DNA from: an uncultured Collinsella sp. | Lineage (GTDB): Bacteria > Actinomycetota > Coriobacteriia > Coriobacteriales > Coriobacteriaceae | DNA length: 16,010 nt | NCBI GenBank assembly: GCA_900555515.1 | Contig: USLO01000020.1 | Location: forward strand, 1-16,010 | Direction of reading: 5' to 3' | Shown here: in pieces, positions 5,916 through 12,955 of the stretch | Layout: every line of letters begins with the position of its first letter | Numbering within the stretch: position 1 is the first letter of the stretch | The notes under the pieces: model-generated | Seen by the model: only the letters and a program-made list of their open reading frames with translations | The model's database searches: none | Told to the model about the DNA's origin: nothing | Made by a program: the position numbers and the translations under genes

Positions 5916-7640
5916 GTGGACGAGGAAGCAAGCATCATCCTGGGGGATGCCATCGCCTTTTGCCAGCGCGACGGCCAAGATGCACGCCTCATCAACATGC
6001 TGGGGCAATCGCGCGCCATAAGCCTGACCGAAGATACGCTCACGATCGAGGCCCCCTCGCGCTTTGCCATCGCGCAGCTCAAAAAGCATCAGCCGACTAT
6101 TGAGGCCTATCTGGAAGAAATCGCCTTTGCACCGATTGCGCTCGACATCGTGGCACCACAAGGCGCCGCGACGGAATCCGCTGCCGCCACGGCGCCCGCC
6201 ACGGCTCCCGCTGCTTCCCCGGCGGTGCCGGCCTCCGCAGGCGACGCGTCGACGGTCGAGCACCAGCACAGCGATGTTTCCCGTGAAACCATGGCACCGT
6301 TGCCGACCGCGGCGGCGACGTCAACGAACGCACCCGTCACGCACATGCCCATCGCTCACGACGCAGCGGCGGGCGCGGATTCGGGCATTGCAATCAAGAA
6401 CACGCTCTCAGCCGACGATTTTCGCCGCATGATGAACCAGATGAAGGGCGGAGCGCCGACTAAATCCACGCAAGCTGCGACCCCCGCTTCACCCATGCCA
6501 GCACCGACCGTGCCGGCCGAGCAGAATACGGATGGAGCCCCGCTCGCCGCGAACTCAAAATTTACCTTTGAGAACTTTGTCTACGGCCCCGAGAACAGCC
6601 ATGCCTATCGCTCGGCACTCAAGTTTGCCGCCCTCGCGGACGAGCGCGGCACATGCACATCACTTTTCATCTACGGCAAATCGGGCCTGGGCAAGACGCA
6701 CCTGCTGCTTGCCATCAAAAACGAGCTCGCCGAGAAGTCGCCCGAGATCAAGGTCAAGTATGCCAACTCCCAGGCATATCTGGACGACCTGATGACCGAG
6801 TTCGACCGTCAAAAGAAGAGCAACGCCCCCATCATGCAGGCGTACCACGGCGTGGACGTGCTCATCATCGATGACATCCAAAACATCATCGGCAAGCGCG
6901 CGAGCGTGGACTACTTTTTCCAGCTCATGGACGAGTTCATCCGCAACAACAAGAAGGTCGTCATCGCGGCAGACCGCGCCCCCAAGGACCTAAGCATGGA
7001 CGAGCGTCTGACCAGCCGCTTCAACGCCGGAATGCTCTGCCTGGTCGCAGAGCCCAGCTACGAGATGAAATACAAGATCTTGCAGCGCTATTACGAGAAC
7101 ACCATCGTCGCCGCTCCCGAGGCGGGCGACGACTCACTGCTGGCGGCCTATGGGGGCGACGGCGGGCACCTGACCGACGAGCACTTTAAACACATGGCCG
7201 AGGTCTCGGGCACCAACATCCGCGAACTCGAGAGCTTCTGCGAGCGCTGCGCCGGCGAGGCGGGCGACCGCGAACGCGAGGGCGGGGAGCTCACCTTTGA
7301 CGATATCGACGCCATCGCCAGCCAGTACTTCGACACATCGGCCAAAAAGATCAACGTGCAAACGGTTCAGTCCGTCATCGAAGAGCAGTACGGCGTGACG
7401 CACGAGGAGCTCATCGGCCCGCGTCGCAACGCCAATATCGCCAAAGCACGCCATATCGCTATCTACCTGGCCATCGAGATGTGCGAGATGACGACCACGG
7501 CGGTGGGCGCCGAATTTGGCAACCGCAACCACTCGACCGTCAGCACGAGCTACAAAAAGGTCCAGAAGATGATCCAGGAAGACCGCACCGTCACCGAAGA
7601 CCTTAAGTCGCTGCGCGATAAAATTACACTGCGCTCGTAG
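5916..7640 (+). CDS. dnaA: Chromosomal replication initiator DnaA
   Basis: DnaA-ATP binds the origin, unwinds it and recruits the helicase. GTG 5916 follows GGGAGA. Domain I spans ~1-80. Domain II is a long Ala/Pro-rich linker (~81-213). Domain III is AAA+: Walker A GKSGLGKTH (254-262), Walker B LIIDDIQN (316-323), sensor 1 VVIAADRAPKD, arginine finger region ERLTSRF (363-369). Domain IV has RRNANIAKARHIAIYLA and the helix-turn-helix FGNRNHSTVSTSYKKV. The usual signature is GGRDHTTV; here the Asp that faces the DnaA box is Asn538 and one Thr is Ser540. With 574 residues it is longer than E. coli DnaA (467), mostly from the linker. The linker DNA contains a parS-like site. Confidence 0.97.
   Translation: MDEEASIILGDAIAFCQRDGQDARLINMLGQSRAISLTEDTLTIEAPSRFAIAQLKKHQPTIEAYLEEIAFAPIALDIVAPQGAATESAAATAPATAPAASPAVPASAGDASTVEHQHSDVSRETMAPLPTAAATSTNAPVTHMPIAHDAAAGADSGIAIKNTLSADDFRRMMNQMKGGAPTKSTQAATPASPMPAPTVPAEQNTDGAPLAANSKFTFENFVYGPENSHAYRSALKFAALADERGTCTSLFIYGKSGLGKTHLLLAIKNELAEKSPEIKVKYANSQAYLDDLMTEFDRQKKSNAPIMQAYHGVDVLIIDDIQNIIGKRASVDYFFQLMDEFIRNNKKVVIAADRAPKDLSMDERLTSRFNAGMLCLVAEPSYEMKYKILQRYYENTIVAAPEAGDDSLLAAYGGDGGHLTDEHFKHMAEVSGTNIRELESFCERCAGEAGDREREGGELTFDDIDAIASQYFDTSAKKINVQTVQSVIEEQYGVTHEELIGPRRNANIAKARHIAIYLAIEMCEMTTTAVGAEFGNRNHSTVSTSYKKVQKMIQEDRTVTEDLKSLRDKITLRS
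6275..6290. promoter_or_regulatory. Degenerate parS-like site inside dnaA
   Basis: TGTTTCCCGTGAAACC matches the parS palindrome at 14 of 16 positions (differences at positions 7 and 16). It encodes VSRET (residues 121-125), the peptide that intact parS sites encode in this frame, within the disordered linker of DnaA. The central C breaks the CACGTG core, so ParB binding is uncertain. Confidence 0.45.
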
Positions 7641-7878
7641 GGAAATAGAGACACCTGTTGAAAACTTGTCGAAACCACGGGCATAAGGTGTCTAAAACCC
7701 AACCCGCGGTGATGAAAAGTTTTGCGCAGGTTTTGAACGTGGAAAACCACCCCTGTTGCACACAGACTGCTGTCGATTCTCTTTTTGGGTCTGACCTGCG
7801 TCTTTGGGAGTAATCAACAGTTTCGTCAGTGCTATTACTATTATTAAGATATTTATATCTATAGAAAGGTATTAAAAG
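7641..7878. other. oriC: Origin region, right part: DnaA-box-like repeats, DnaA-trios and AT-rich unwinding stretch
   Basis: The dnaA-dnaN gap starts with TTTTCAACA on the minus strand (7656-7664), GTTTCGACA on the minus strand (7667-7675), and TTTTCCACG on the minus strand (7738-7746). Near dnaN there is TAATCAACA (7811-7819), a short spacer, then CTATTACTATTATTA (7832-7846). The complement of the last reads 3'-GAT AAT GAT AAT AAT-5', which fits the DnaA-trio motif. An AT-rich segment with the palindrome AGATATTTATATCT (7847-7860) follows. The order box, spacer, trio, AT-rich, dnaN is the same as at the B. subtilis unwinding site. No terminator is seen after dnaA. The dnaN promoter is not clear. 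Confidence 0.7.
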
Positions 7879-8982
7879 ATGAAGTTCACCGTCAGCCAGA
7901 GCTCGCTTACACAAGCCATCGGCGTCGTTATGAAGGGTGTCGCTTCGGCATCCACCCTCCCCATCCTGTCGGGCGTGCTCGTTAAGGCCCAAGACGGCAT
8001 CTTGGAATTCCAGACCTCTAACTACACCATCTCGATCCGTCATCGCATCGCGGCGCATGTCGAAGAAGAGGGCGAGATGGTTATCCCCTGTAAGATGCTC
8101 TCCAATATCACCAAGACCCTCCCCGATGCCCCAGTCACCTTTGAGCTGTCCGAGCGCCAGGTGCTGATTGGTTGCGAGAAGAGCTCTTTCCGCCTGAACA
8201 CGCTCGATGCTAATGACTTCCCCGAGTTTCCGGCCTATGCCATCGAGAGCGCCGTGGAACTGCCGACCGATATCTTGTCCGAGATGGTCGGCCGCGTGTG
8301 GCGCGTCACCTCGACCGACAAGGCCCGCCCCATCCTGGGTGGCGTGCACATGAAGGTCGAGAACAACACCGTGCGCCTGGTCGCGACCGATTCCTTCCGA
8401 CTGGCCGTGTGCGATACGCAGGTCGAGACCTCGACCCTCGAAGGTTCCTTTGAGCTCAACGTGCCTGCCGACGCCTTCAATGACGCCCTGAGCATCATGG
8501 CGAGCCAAGCTACCATCATGGTCGGCGCAACCGACACCCAGGTTGTCTTTGAGGCCGGCAACACCACCTACGTGTCGCGCCGCATCGAGGGCGTATATCC
8601 CAATTACAAGCAGCTCATCCCCGATTCGTGCGTGACGAGCGTCAAGATCGACGTGGCCGCCTTTAACGCCGCCCTTAAACGTGTGGCCGTTATCGCGAGC
8701 GCCAACCCCGCTGTCAAGTTTGAGATCGATGTTGAGAACGGCCAGATGGGCCTGTCCTCCATTTCCAACGACCAGGATCTGGCACAGGAGACGATCGATG
8801 TCGAGGCCGAGGGCGAGTCGGGCACCATCGCCTTCAACTACCACTACATCTTTGGCTGCCTCAATGCCCTGTCCAAGGAGAAGGAGATCACGCTGGAGCT
8901 CAAGAGCTATTCGCAGGCTGGCATCTTCAAGTCCTACGACAAGATCAACTACCTGTACCTGGTCATGCCGGTACGCATCTAG
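7879..8982 (+). CDS. dnaN: DNA polymerase III beta subunit (sliding clamp)
   Basis: The clamp encircles DNA as a dimer and tethers the polymerase and repair proteins. The 367 residues match the family length, with three similar domains. The start MKFTVSQSSLTQAIGVVMKGV, the VATDSFRLAVCD segment and the C-terminus YLYLVMPVRI are diagnostic. GAAAGG lies about ten bases before the ATG. The gene follows the origin and precedes recF by eight bases, so the two are likely co-transcribed. Confidence 0.97.
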   Translation: MKFTVSQSSLTQAIGVVMKGVASASTLPILSGVLVKAQDGILEFQTSNYTISIRHRIAAHVEEEGEMVIPCKMLSNITKTLPDAPVTFELSERQVLIGCEKSSFRLNTLDANDFPEFPAYAIESAVELPTDILSEMVGRVWRVTSTDKARPILGGVHMKVENNTVRLVATDSFRLAVCDTQVETSTLEGSFELNVPADAFNDALSIMASQATIMVGATDTQVVFEAGNTTYVSRRIEGVYPNYKQLIPDSCVTSVKIDVAAFNAALKRVAVIASANPAVKFEIDVENGQMGLSSISNDQDLAQETIDVEAEGESGTIAFNYHYIFGCLNALSKEKEITLELKSYSQAGIFKSYDKINYLYLVMPVRI

Positions 8983-8990
8983 CGCTGCCC

Positions 8991-10097
8991 ATGACAATGT
9001 TCGCACGCGATCTTTCCGTTGCGCGCTATCGCAGCTTCGACAGCTACCGCCTTGCCCTGAGCGACGGTGTGACGGTGCTCGCAGGTCCCAACGCGGCGGG
9101 AAAGACCAACCTCATAGAGGCGCTGCAGCTACTGACGAGTGGCACCTCGTTTAGGCATCCGACCGCAGCCGAGCTCGTGCACGACGGCGTGGGCTCATGC
9201 AAGGTCGAGCTGAGGCTCGAAGGTGATGGGCGCGTGCTGGACATGGGGCTGAGCGTGGAAGACGGCAAGCGTTCGTTTAGCCGCAACGGCAAGCGCTGCG
9301 CTGCGTCCGGCGTGCGCGGGGTACTGCCGAGCGTGCTGTTTTGTCCGGACCACCTGGATATGGTCAAGCGGGGTGCCAGCGTGCGCCGCACCGCGCTTGA
9401 TGACTTTGGCGTTCAGCTGAGTGCGCGCTATGCCGATTTGGCTAGCGCCTACGGGCGCTGCGTGACCCAGCGCAATGCCCTGCTCAAGGAGACCTGGTGC
9501 TGCCGCGAGATGCTCGGCGCCTGGAACGAATCTATTGCCCGCGCCGGTTCGGCCCTGCTCGTGCATCGTCTGGCCCTGCTCGACCGGCTGTCGGGCCATG
9601 TGCGCGACGCCTATGGTCGCGTGGCATCCGGCGAGTCCGCCGGCGTGTCCTATGTGTCCACGCTTGGCGACCTGCCTCGCACCGAGGATCGCGACGAGCT
9701 CAGGGGCTGGGCGTATGAGCACATGCTCTCAGCGCTCGATGAGCGCGCCGACGAGGAGATCCGCCGCGGCGTGACGCTCGTGGGTCCGCATCGCGACGAG
9801 ATTGAGTTTTCCGTCGCGGGTCGATCGGCCCGTTCATTTGCCAGCCAAGGGCAGCAGCGAACGCTGGTGCTTGCCTGGAAGGTGGCAGAGGTGGCAGTGG
9901 CGCGTGATATCTTGGGCACCGCGCCGCTGCTGCTCTTGGACGACGTGATGAGCGAGCTCGACGCCGGGCGCCGAGGCGCTTTCCTGCAGCTGATCGGTGA
10001 TGATATCCAGACGGTCATAACCACCACCAATCTAGGGTATTTTACCGATGACCTGCTTGATCGAGCCAAGGTGGTGAGCATGGGTGAGACGTGCTAA
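8991..10097 (+). CDS. recF: DNA replication and repair protein RecF
   Basis: RecF is an SMC/ABC-like ATPase that helps load RecA at gaps together with RecO and RecR. Walker A is GPNAAGKT (32-39). The ABC signature is FASQGQQRTLVLAWKVAE. Walker B with the D-loop is LLLLDDVMSELDAGRR. The 368-residue length is normal. ATG 8991 gives MTMF; a second ATG at 8997 is equally possible, and neither has a clear ribosome binding site, which suggests coupling to dnaN. The 3' end overlaps the next gene by 14 bases. Confidence 0.96.
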   Translation: MTMFARDLSVARYRSFDSYRLALSDGVTVLAGPNAAGKTNLIEALQLLTSGTSFRHPTAAELVHDGVGSCKVELRLEGDGRVLDMGLSVEDGKRSFSRNGKRCAASGVRGVLPSVLFCPDHLDMVKRGASVRRTALDDFGVQLSARYADLASAYGRCVTQRNALLKETWCCREMLGAWNESIARAGSALLVHRLALLDRLSGHVRDAYGRVASGESAGVSYVSTLGDLPRTEDRDELRGWAYEHMLSALDERADEEIRRGVTLVGPHRDEIEFSVAGRSARSFASQGQQRTLVLAWKVAEVAVARDILGTAPLLLLDDVMSELDAGRRGAFLQLIGDDIQTVITTTNLGYFTDDLLDRAKVVSMGETC

Positions 10098-10647
10098 TTA
10101 CGAGCGCGAGAACGGAACGGTTGCCTTTGGCGGCTTTTTGGATGCCGAGCGTCAGCGCATCCTGGCGGCCGCGACACCTGAGCGCCGCGCGCAGATGGAG
10201 GCTGCAGAGGAATCTCGTGCAGTCTATCGCGCCTGGAATGCGGTGTGCTCGGGCACGCGTGAGGGACGCCATGTGACCGGTCTGCGCTACCTGCCCGAGT
10301 CCAACGAACTGCTGGTGTACCTCGATTCGCCCTCATGGACGCAGGAGATGACGCTTTTGCGCGAGATTATCCGCGCGCGCATGGAGCGCGCCGGCGCGCA
10401 CGTCGACGGCCTGGTGTTCAAGACGACCGCCCCCGGCCACACACCACCCGCTGCAAAAGAGCGCCTGCGTCCGGCCGTGGCCGAGCGTCCGCCGGCTCCG
10501 CATGCCGACCTAAGCGATGCCGAACGCGCCGAGATCGAGCACCAAGTGGCACCCATCGAGGACCAAAAACTGCGCGAGGCCCTCGAGAACGCCATGAGAG
10601 CCAGTGCCGAGTGGGCCAAGGGCGTGCAGAGCAAAAAAGAGCCTTAA
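10084..10647 (+). CDS. DUF721 (DciA-like) protein
   Basis: This 187-residue protein has a DUF721 core at about residues 45-115, with the pattern YRAWNAVCSG, then LRYLPESNELLVYLDSPSW and QEMTLLREIIRARM. DUF721 proteins include DciA, the ancestral loader of the replicative helicase DnaB in bacteria that lack DnaC or DnaI. The actinobacterial position between recF and gyrB is the same as for Rv0004 of Mycobacterium tuberculosis. The basic, Ala/Pro-rich C-terminal part is probably disordered. GTG 10084 lies inside recF (14-base overlap), so translation is likely coupled. A terminator follows its stop. Confidence 0.85.
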   Translation: MRRANYERENGTVAFGGFLDAERQRILAAATPERRAQMEAAEESRAVYRAWNAVCSGTREGRHVTGLRYLPESNELLVYLDSPSWTQEMTLLREIIRARMERAGAHVDGLVFKTTAPGHTPPAAKERLRPAVAERPPAPHADLSDAERAEIEHQVAPIEDQKLREALENAMRASAEWAKGVQSKKEP

Positions 10648-10673
10648 ATCGCATCTGGTGGCCTTGTAGAGCC

Positions 10674-10703
10674 AAATACCCTCGTTCCCGAGGGTATTTT
10701 TTT
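10674..10703 (+). terminator. Rho-independent terminator after the DUF721 gene
   Basis: An 11-bp stem, AAATACCCTCG with CGAGGGTATTT, closes a 4-base loop and ends in a run of T residues. It ends the dnaN-recF-DUF721 transcript before gyrB. Confidence 0.93.
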
Positions 10704-10727
10704 ACGATAAACTAGTAAGGCTATACA
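10699..10727 (+). promoter_or_regulatory. Possible gyrB promoter
   Basis: TATACA at 10722-10727 is a good -10 and lies 25 bases before the gyrB start codon. The -35 at 17-base spacing (TTTTTA, 10699-10704) is poor and overlaps the terminator tail. A promoter is expected here because the terminator isolates gyrB from the upstream genes. Confidence 0.4.
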
Positions 10728-10752
10728 CATTTTCTTAACTGAAGGAGGACGT

Positions 10753-12783
10753 GTGGCAAACGAAAACGATTACGATGGCGGCGAGATTAAGATTCTCGAA
10801 GGTCTCGAGGCCGTTCGTAAGCGCCCGGGCATGTACATTGGCTCGACGAGCGCCAGCGGTCTTCATCACCTGGTGTGGGAGATCGTTGACAACTCCGTCG
10901 ACGAGGCCATGGCCGGTTTCTGCACCGAGATTCAGGTGACGGTCCACGCCGACAACTCCATCACGGTCGTCGACAACGGGCGCGGCATCCCCGTCGACGA
11001 GCATCCTATCAAAAAGATCCCGACGCTCGAGGTCGTCATGACGATCCTGCACGCCGGCGGTAAGTTCGATAACTCGGCCTACAAGGTCTCGGGCGGCCTG
11101 CACGGCGTGGGCATCTCCGTCGTCAACGCCCTGTCCAAGCGTGTGGTCGTACAGGTATGCCGCGATGGCAACATCTACGAGATGGAGTTTTCGCGCGGCA
11201 AAACTGTCAAGAAGATGGAGGTCGTGGGCACTTCGGAGACGACGGGCACCACTGTCAGCTTCTGGCCCGACGACGAGATCTTCGAGACCTGCATCTACGA
11301 TTTCGACACGCTGCACAACCGTCTGCAGGAGACGGCATTCCTCAACAAGAACCTCAAGATCGTGCTGGCCGACGAGCGCGAGGCGACTCCCCATGTGGAG
11401 GAGTTTTGCTATGCCGGCGGCATCATCGACTTCGTCAAGTTCCTCAACGAGGGCAAGGATGTCCCCGAGGCCTTTAAGGAGCCTATCTATATTGAGGGCA
11501 AATCGGATCCAGATGCGCCCGTGACCAAGATGGGCGAGGTCGAGGTGTCCTTGCAGTGGAATAGCGGCTACGGCGAGAACGTCATGTCGTTTGCCAACGA
11601 CATCTACACCCCCGAGGGCGGCATGCACCTCGAGGGCTTCCGTACCGCACTCACCCGCGTGATTAACGATTACGCTCGCAAACAGAACCTGCTCAAGGAA
11701 AAAGACGCCAACCTGACCGGCGACGATGTGCGCGAGGGCCTATCGGCCGTGATCTCGGTCAAACTGCCCGATCCGCAGTTTGAGGGCCAGACCAAGGCCA
11801 AGCTCGGCAGCTCCTATATGCGCGCGCTGACGCTCAAGATTGTGACCGACGGCCTTGCCGATTACCTCGAGGAGCATCCCAAGCCCGCTCGCGAGATCGT
11901 CAAGAAGGCCCAACAGGCCTGCAAGGCGCGCAACGCCGCCCGCAAGGCGCGCGAGGCGACCCGCCGCAAGAGCCTGCTCGAAACAGCGTCGCTGCCCGGC
12001 AAGCTCGCCGACTGCTCGGTGCGCGACGCCGAGCTCACCGAGCTCTTTATCGTTGAGGGCGACTCGGCAGGCGGCTCGGCCAAGGACGGCCGTCGCCGAG
12101 ACATCCAGGCGATTCTGCCCCTGCGCGGCAAGATTCTGAACGTCGAGCGCGTGGGCGATCATCGTGCGTTCTCGAGTGACACCATCCAGTCACTCATCAC
12201 CGCGATCGGCTGCGGCGTCACGACGAGCGCCGGCGACGGCGGCGACTTTGATATCACCAAGGCCCGCTACCACAAGATCATCATCATGACCGATGCAGAT
12301 GTCGACGGCGCGCACATCCGCATCCTGCTGCTGACGTTCTTCTACAAGTACATGCGCCCGCTGATTGATGCCGGCTACGTGTACGTCGCGTGCCCGCCCA
12401 TCTTTGGCATCAAGGTGCGCAACAAGATTCACTACGTGTATCCCAACGGCCGCCAGCCCGAAGACGAGATCCTGCGCGACACCATCCAGAGCCTGGGACT
12501 GAACCCCGACGACAACGACGAGGACGGCAAGGCCAAGGACGGCAAGATCACTAAGAAGCGCAAGGGCTATACCGTCCAGCGCTACAAGGGCCTGGGCGAG
12601 ATGGACCCCAAGCAGCTTGCCTCGACGACGATGGATCCCAAGACCCGCATTCTGCAGCGCGTGTCGATCGAGGATGCCGTGGTGGCAGACCGCGCCGTGC
12701 GCGAACTGATGGGTTCCGAGGTCGGCTATCGCCGCGAGTACATCGAGAAGCATGCCCACGACGCACGATTCTTAGATGCCTAA
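10753..12783 (+). CDS. gyrB: DNA gyrase subunit B
   Basis: GyrB is the ATPase half of gyrase, which introduces negative supercoils. GTG 10753 follows GAAGGAGG. The GHKL ATPase site shows EIVDNSVDEA with Glu43 and Asn47, DNGRGIP with Asp74, and GGLHGVG (114-120). The TOPRIM metal site shows EGDSAGGSAKDGR with Glu435 and DADVDG with Asp514 and Asp516. YKGLGEMDPKQL and MDPKTR complete the C-terminal part. The 676 residues fit gyrases without the large proteobacterial insertion. A short charged insert (about 595-612, NPDDNDEDGKAKDGK) precedes KGYTVQRYKGLGEM. The C-terminus ends HDARFLDA. gyrA follows after 172 bases. Confidence 0.98.
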   Translation: MANENDYDGGEIKILEGLEAVRKRPGMYIGSTSASGLHHLVWEIVDNSVDEAMAGFCTEIQVTVHADNSITVVDNGRGIPVDEHPIKKIPTLEVVMTILHAGGKFDNSAYKVSGGLHGVGISVVNALSKRVVVQVCRDGNIYEMEFSRGKTVKKMEVVGTSETTGTTVSFWPDDEIFETCIYDFDTLHNRLQETAFLNKNLKIVLADEREATPHVEEFCYAGGIIDFVKFLNEGKDVPEAFKEPIYIEGKSDPDAPVTKMGEVEVSLQWNSGYGENVMSFANDIYTPEGGMHLEGFRTALTRVINDYARKQNLLKEKDANLTGDDVREGLSAVISVKLPDPQFEGQTKAKLGSSYMRALTLKIVTDGLADYLEEHPKPAREIVKKAQQACKARNAARKAREATRRKSLLETASLPGKLADCSVRDAELTELFIVEGDSAGGSAKDGRRRDIQAILPLRGKILNVERVGDHRAFSSDTIQSLITAIGCGVTTSAGDGGDFDITKARYHKIIIMTDADVDGAHIRILLLTFFYKYMRPLIDAGYVYVACPPIFGIKVRNKIHYVYPNGRQPEDEILRDTIQSLGLNPDDNDEDGKAKDGKITKKRKGYTVQRYKGLGEMDPKQLASTTMDPKTRILQRVSIEDAVVADRAVRELMGSEVGYRREYIEKHAHDARFLDA

Positions 12784-12789
12784 CCTGTT

Positions 12790-12890
12790 CGGCTTTCCCA
12801 GCCACCGCACCTTCGCCCTCAATCGTCGGTCGCGTACCCAAGTACGCTTCCCTCCTCTTTCGAGCGAATCTGCGGCACCTGGAAAAGCCG
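12790..12890. repeat. 101-bp imperfect palindrome between gyrB and gyrA
   Basis: The outer arms CGGCTTTCCCAG (12790-12801) and CTGGAAAAGCCG (12879-12890) pair at 11 of 12 positions. Pairing continues inward with CCGCACCTTCG against CGAATCTGCGG (9 of 11). At the exact centre lies a perfect hairpin, GCGTAC-CCAA-GTACGC (12832-12847). There is no T-run, so it is not a standard terminator. It could be a small dispersed repeat (REP- or MITE-like) or a structured RNA leader of gyrA. Confidence 0.7.
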
Positions 12891-12913
12891 TCTCCGTCCT
12901 AGCGACGGGGACG
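12889..12913 (+). other. GC-rich hairpin upstream of gyrA
   Basis: CGTCTCCGTC (12889-12898) can pair with GACGGGGACG (12904-12913) over a 5-base loop with one mismatch. It adjoins the 101-bp palindrome and lies about 40 bases before the gyrA start. No T-run follows. Its role is unknown. Confidence 0.45.
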
Positions 12914-12955
12914 GGGACTATCTGATTTGAACCACGCAAACCATGAGGAGGTAAC

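Noticed and set aside
7738..7746. TTTTCCACG (minus strand) as a canonical DnaA box
   Set aside because: It differs at the last base from TTTTCCACA and is a single copy, so I list it only as a weak match.
7624..9006. 460-codon open frame on the minus strand over dnaN
   Set aside because: It is a shadow of dnaN and shows no recognisable domain.
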